Shown piece by piece: positions 6,464-8,992 of a stretch of 8,992 bases of DNA. Below the pieces are notes generated by a model. That model ran no database searches. It had not been told where the DNA came from and saw only the letters and a program-made list of their open reading frames with translations. Within the stretch, counting starts at the first letter, position 1. Every line of letters starts with the position of its first letter. Source of the DNA: Bacteroides sp. (GTDB taxonomy: Bacteria; Bacteroidota; Bacteroidia; Bacteroidales; SM23-62); the NCBI GenBank assembly GCA_030592145.1, contig JAUVKJ010000051.1:1-8992 (forward strand), read 5' to 3'. The position numbers and the translations under genes are program-made.

Positions 6464-7603
6464 TTACCGGGTAATATTGAGATTTCTCATGGGTGTGGAA
6501 ATGCCGAACAGGGGGGTCTCAAATGTAAGCCACCTGGTTTTCCCGTTTTCATCCGTTTTCCTTTCAAGGGAATAGTCCTCTTCCGAATACTTGTTAATTC
6601 TCTGAATACCGGCATTTGCAAGTTTCCAGAATGAAAATTTCTTTTCTGCCGGATCGCCGTAGATCCGTTTGCTTAACTGTAGCATGGCATATTCCTGCAA
6701 GCTCAGGTAATCGTCGAATTCGGTTCCCCGGAGATGATAATCCATTGTGTGCTCCTGTCCCCTCCCGGGATTCGAAAGTTGTTCCGCCCCGATGGGTTCA
6801 AGCCTGGAAATAAGTATGGGCTCCGGGAATGCAGGTTCATCCTTAATTGAAAAGTCGCCTGCCAGGGTATTAACTCCCGACACTGAAGGGCCTGCCGGTT
6901 TGACTTCCTCTGAGCTGCGGTCTGTGTTTACACCGGTTTCCCCGGGTCCGGGAGTTCCCGTACTACGATCGCCGCCTGCCAGGATTTCTCCGGTTTTTTC
7001 CCCTGTAACGGTTTTGGCAGGTTCAGCTTCTCCCGTGATGGAGGGAACATCCGTAGTTTCAGTAATCACGTTTCTGTCCGCCGCGTTTCTGTCCGCCACG
7101 TTTCTGAACAGCGAGGACAGGGCCAGCATAAGAACGGCCACAGCAGCTACGGAATAAATGCTCATTCGTACCCGGGGAACGTCGATATACCTTTTCTTTA
7201 GCTTTGGTTTACAAGGATACTTAATTCGCTCATCCGCCTCCAGCAGGGTGGACCGGTAAAGCTGGTATATTCTCTGTTTCTCAGGGTAATCCTTAATGAT
7301 CCCCTGAAGCATGCTTTCCTCTTCCGGACTTAATTGCTGTTCAATTCCTGAGATGCAAAAATCATCGAAATTCTCAAGAATAGTCTGCAGGTGCAGATTA
7401 CTGACGGGCTTGCGAAGCCCTGCTTTCTGTTCATATACATACTCACGGGGTTCCAGGCGGGTAATCTCAAGACCCTCAAGCTCCCGTCTCAGGTCAGGAT
7501 TGAATTCCAGAAAATTCATGAGTATCTGCACCTGGCCGGCATCCAGCTTACCCTCGAGGTAATCCAGAAACCATGACTCGTAATTGTCTCTGCTGATGTT
7601 CAT
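6464..7603 (-). CDS. Membrane-anchored anti-sigma-like protein
   Basis: This 379-residue protein has a cytoplasmic N-terminal half, one TM segment at about 147-166, and a roughly 210-residue extracytoplasmic part. The N-terminal region contains two related helical segments. The first is about 8-45 (YESWFLDYLEGKLDAGQVQ, then NPDLRREL). The second is about 79-125 (FDDFCISGIEQQLSPEEE, then YPEKQRIYQLY). Each has an acidic/aromatic start, an E-G/Q-L-S/D turn and a second helix ending in a proline motif. The periplasmic part begins with a low-complexity Gly/Thr/Glu/Pro-rich linker (about 170-260) and ends in a more ordered domain (about 290-379). It starts 6 nt after the ECF sigma gene, the usual position for a cognate anti-sigma factor. 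No zinc-finger HxxxCxxC motif is present, so it is not a ZAS-type anti-sigma factor. The function is inferred from position, topology and the acidic helical N-terminus; the family name is not certain. Confidence 0.75.
   Translation of the reverse strand: MNISRDNYESWFLDYLEGKLDAGQVQILMNFLEFNPDLRRELEGLEITRLEPREYVYEQKAGLRKPVSNLHLQTILENFDDFCISGIEQQLSPEEESMLQGIIKDYPEKQRIYQLYRSTLLEADERIKYPCKPKLKKRYIDVPRVRMSIYSVAAVAVLMLALSSLFRNVADRNAADRNVITETTDVPSITGEAEPAKTVTGEKTGEILAGGDRSTGTPGPGETGVNTDRSSEEVKPAGPSVSGVNTLAGDFSIKDEPAFPEPILISRLEPIGAEQLSNPGRGQEHTMDYHLRGTEFDDYLSLQEYAMLQLSKRIYGDPAEKKFSFWKLANAGIQRINKYSEEDYSLERKTDENGKTRWLTFETPLFGISTPMRNLNITR
7068..7106. repeat. 15-bp tandem repeat, about 2.6 copies, in the anti-sigma-like gene
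   Basis: Copies begin at 7068, 7083 and 7098 with the form (A/G)CGTTTCTGTCCGCC; the third is partial. The unit is a multiple of three and encodes RN-V/A-AD repeats (about residues 167-179) just outside the TM segment, so copy-number change would alter linker length in frame. Confidence 0.7.
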
Positions 7604-7609
7604 GCCTGT

Positions 7610-8095
7610 TTAAATTACCGCTTGCAGGCTTCCGATGTATTCCTTCAGGAAAACCCTTCCGCGATAGATATATACTTTAACCTGTGATTCATTTAATCCA
7701 GTAATCTCACCAATTTCTGCGTATGCATACCCTTCATAGTCCCTTAACAGGATCACCGTCCGCTGGATCTCCGGTAAGCGCTCCAGTGCAGCATGGAGTA
7801 TTTCCTGGAGATCGCTGTAATGCTTTTCGTGTGAACAGGTTTCAGTCTTAACCAGGCTGAAATCCTCCATTCTTTTGTCCTTGCGTATACCATCGATCAT
7901 GGTATGGTAGGCCGTGGAGAAAAGATAGGATTTTGATTTCGCATAGGCCACTTCCCTTACTTTCCGCCACAGTTTTTCAAAACTGTCCTGTACAATATCA
8001 CCGGCCTTTTCGGAATCCCTGATATTTTTCAGAATGAATCGGTACAATCCGTCTGAATGGTCTTCAACGCAACGATTATATTCCTCTACGGTCAT
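7610..8095 (-). CDS. ECF-type RNA polymerase sigma factor (sigma-70 family)
   Basis: This 161-residue protein has the two-domain ECF layout. Region 2 is at about 9-75, with DIVQDSFEKLW (33-43) and the -10-recognition helix YLFSTAYHTMIDGIRKDKR (57-75). Region 4 is at about 97-153, with ALERLPEIQRTVILLRDYEG and the HTH YAEIGEITGLNESQVKVYIY. No region 1 or 3 is present. The length is normal for ECF sigma factors. The ATG is preceded by AAGGGGA directly upstream and AAAGGA about 12 nt upstream. It heads a minus-strand set with the anti-sigma-like protein (6-nt gap) and the outer-membrane barrel, and is divergent from the TetR gene. It probably redirects RNA polymerase to envelope genes when the anti-sigma releases it. 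Subgroup and regulon cannot be read from this window. Confidence 0.93.
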   Translation of the reverse strand: MTVEEYNRCVEDHSDGLYRFILKNIRDSEKAGDIVQDSFEKLWRKVREVAYAKSKSYLFSTAYHTMIDGIRKDKRMEDFSLVKTETCSHEKHYSDLQEILHAALERLPEIQRTVILLRDYEGYAYAEIGEITGLNESQVKVYIYRGRVFLKEYIGSLQAVI

Positions 8096-8160
8096 TCCCC
8101 TTAATTATCCTTTATAAGACGAAATTAATTGCCAAAAGTTACTTGCTATTGTTGCCCTTC

Positions 8161-8168
8161 CAAAATTA
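8161..8168 (-). promoter_or_regulatory. Candidate -7 element for the ECF sigma operon
   Basis: On the minus strand this reads TAATTTTG, an exact TAnnTTTG match, 66 nt upstream of the sigma start codon. No TTTG lies at the expected 19-21 bp further upstream (the nearest is at about 26 bp). An alternative is the same TTTTG acting as a -33 element for TAACTTTTG (8133-8141) 19 bp downstream, which has one extra base. Neither is decisive. Confidence 0.35.
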
Positions 8169-8189
8169 AACAAAAAAAATCCTGAAATA

Positions 8190-8221
8190 CTTGACAAATA
8201 GATAATGATATATTATCTTTG
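8190..8221 (+). promoter_or_regulatory. Bacteroidota-type promoter of the TetR gene
   Basis: A -33-like CTTG (8190-8193) is followed after 20 bp by TATCTTTG (8214-8221), an exact TAnnTTTG -7 element. This spacing is what the Bacteroidota housekeeping sigma factor prefers. Transcription should start about 4-6 nt downstream, near 8225-8227, leaving a leader of about 15 nt with no Shine-Dalgarno sequence. The -7 element overlaps the left edge of the palindromic operator. Confidence 0.62.
8201..8217. promoter_or_regulatory. Secondary spaced palindrome between promoter elements
   Basis: GATAAT (8201-8206) and ATTATC (8212-8217) form an inverted repeat with a 5-bp spacer, located between the -33 and -7 elements and overlapping the latter. 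It could be a second protein-binding site or simply AT-rich promoter spacer DNA; its sequence is unrelated to the main operator. Confidence 0.3.
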
Positions 8222-8237
8222 ACTAAACGTTCAGTCA
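8220..8237. promoter_or_regulatory. Probable TetR operator (autoregulatory)
   Basis: TGACTAAACGTTCAGTCA is an 18-bp palindrome with 16 of 18 positions symmetric around the central CG (TGACTRAACGTTYAGTCA). It overlaps the end of the -7 element and the expected transcription start, and ends 4 bp before the TetR ATG. TetR-family regulators commonly bind sites of this length and core (AACGTT flanked by inverted arms) next to their own gene, so autorepression is the likely use. Confidence 0.72.
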
Positions 8238-8241
8238 TAAA

Positions 8242-8817
8242 ATGTCACCCAGAACAGAACAACAATTTAAAGAGATCCGTGAAACCCGTAAAAGAGAGAT
8301 CATGGATACCGCCCTTGAGCTTTTTGCCAGTGAAGGCTTCGATGTAATTTCCATAAGCAAGATCGCTTCCAGGGCAGGCATATCGAAAGGATTACTGTAC
8401 AATTATTTCGACAGCAAGGAGGACCTGATCAAAACCATTATTTTCAGTGGACTTGACAGCCTGACCCGGTTCGCTGACCCGAATAAGGACGGGGTCCTGA
8501 CCAGGGAGGAACTGAAGTATTTCCTGGAAGAGTTTTTTGATGCCCTGAAGAAGGAACCGCAATACTGGAGATTGTATTTTAACCTGTTTTTTCAGCCTCA
8601 TGTACTCAAACTGGTTGAGAAAAGAATTGCAGTCATAGTAAATACCTATTTAAAAATGCTTACAGATTATTTCTCTTCAACCGGGACTGAAGACCCCCGG
8701 ACCGATGCAATTTTTTTCGGTGCTTTGCTTGACGGTATCGGATTCCAGTTCATGGCCAACCCAGAACATTTTCCCCTGGAAAAAGTAAAAAACAAGCTGT
8801 TGCAAATGTACTGCTAA
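8242..8817 (+). CDS. TetR/AcrR-family transcriptional regulator with EF-hand-like loop
   Basis: This 191-residue protein has an N-terminal HTH domain at about 15-65: REIMDTALELFASEGFDVIS, then ISKIASRAGISKGLLYNYF and SKEDLI, the standard TetR recognition-helix signature. The rest is an all-helical ligand-binding and dimerisation domain without a recognisable subfamily signature. Residues 79-90 (DPNKDGVLTREE) match the 12-residue EF-hand loop pattern at positions 1, 3, 5, 6, 8 and 12 and are followed by a hydrophobic helix. The start at 8242 lies right after the putative operator, with a very short leader and no Shine-Dalgarno site. The next gene, encoding a LolA-like protein, starts 11 nt after the stop, so the two form an operon and the regulator probably controls that export cluster. 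The ligand is unknown. Confidence 0.92.
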   Translation: MSPRTEQQFKEIRETRKREIMDTALELFASEGFDVISISKIASRAGISKGLLYNYFDSKEDLIKTIIFSGLDSLTRFADPNKDGVLTREELKYFLEEFFDALKKEPQYWRLYFNLFFQPHVLKLVEKRIAVIVNTYLKMLTDYFSSTGTEDPRTDAIFFGALLDGIGFQFMANPEHFPLEKVKNKLLQMYC

Positions 8818-8828
8818 ACAATAGTCTA

Positions 8829-8992
8829 ATGAACAGAACAATAATTATTACAACGATCTGCCTGCTGGCTGCAGGGATGCAGGTAAATGCACAGGATGCC
8901 CGTGAGATCATCAAAAAGGCAGATGAGAAAATGCAGGGCGAAAAGACCAGCCAGAGCACCATGACAATGACCATAGTCCGGCCGGCCTGGGA
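8829..8992 (+). CDS. LolA-like outer-membrane lipoprotein-sorting protein, N-terminal part (truncated by window edge)
   Basis: The first 54 residues start with a signal peptide (MNRTIIITTICLLAAGMQVNA, probable cleavage before QDA). They continue with AREIIKKADEKMQGEKTSQS and TMTMTIVRPAW. The combination of a REIIxKADEKMxG helix and the MTMTIVRPxW strand is typical of the LolA-like outer-membrane lipoprotein-sorting protein family (COG2834-type). Members are periplasmic and often encoded beside MacB/LolCDE-like ABC transporter genes. No lipobox is present, so it should be a soluble periplasmic protein. The start is 11 nt after the TetR stop on the same strand. The rest of the protein and any transporter genes lie beyond the window, so that context is a prediction. 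It could alternatively be a distant LolA-fold protein with another cargo. Confidence 0.8.
   Translation, partial: MNRTIIITTICLLAAGMQVNAQDAREIIKKADEKMQGEKTSQSTMTMTIVRPAW

Noticed and set aside
1..8992. CRISPR array, tRNA or rRNA gene, toxin-antitoxin pair or defence system
   Set aside because: No regularly spaced repeats, no cloverleaf-like or rRNA-like segments noticed, and all convincing genes have ordinary envelope, regulatory or metabolic assignments.

Overview
The window looks like chromosomal DNA of a Bacteroidota bacterium, probably in or near the Bacteroidales/Marinilabiliales. The signs are a good match to the Bacteroidota promoter consensus (TTTG, about 20 bp, TAnnTTTG) before the TetR gene, a sensor kinase with the H-box KETAHQLGTP, a sigma/anti-sigma/beta-barrel cluster, a large AsmA-like protein, and weak Shine-Dalgarno sites. 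The assignment rests on protein and promoter character, not on a database search.

Layout, left to right. (1) 1-267, minus: N-terminal part of a U32-family protein, cut by the window edge. (2) 340-4898, minus: a tight three-gene set transcribed in the order pepE (dipeptidase E), an 882-residue AsmA-like envelope protein, and an orphan HAMP-less histidine kinase. The junctions are a 1-nt stop/start overlap and a 6-nt gap. (3) 4959-5436: a 478-bp degenerate, internally deleted IS1182-like element with imperfect terminal inverted repeats. It holds a broken transposase remnant and a long near-palindrome. It fills the only sizeable gene-free gap. (4) 5462-8095, minus: a three-gene module in the order ECF sigma factor, membrane-anchored anti-sigma-like protein, outer-membrane beta-barrel protein. 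(5) 8096-8241: divergent regulatory region with a well-formed Bacteroidota promoter and an 18-bp near-perfect palindrome that is very probably the TetR operator. (6) 8242-8992, plus: a TetR-family regulator with an embedded EF-hand-like loop, followed 11 nt later by the start of a LolA-like outer-membrane lipoprotein-sorting protein that runs off the window.

Most genes point to the cell envelope: AsmA-like protein, sigma/anti-sigma/barrel module, TetR plus LolA-like transporter head, and a membrane sensor kinase. I see no CRISPR array, tRNA, rRNA or recognisable defence system. The most unusual items are the MITE-like IS1182 remnant with its hairpin, the EF-hand-type loop in the TetR protein together with its operator/promoter arrangement, the duplicated FIIEW motif at the AsmA C-terminus, and the duplicated N-terminal segment of the anti-sigma-like protein.
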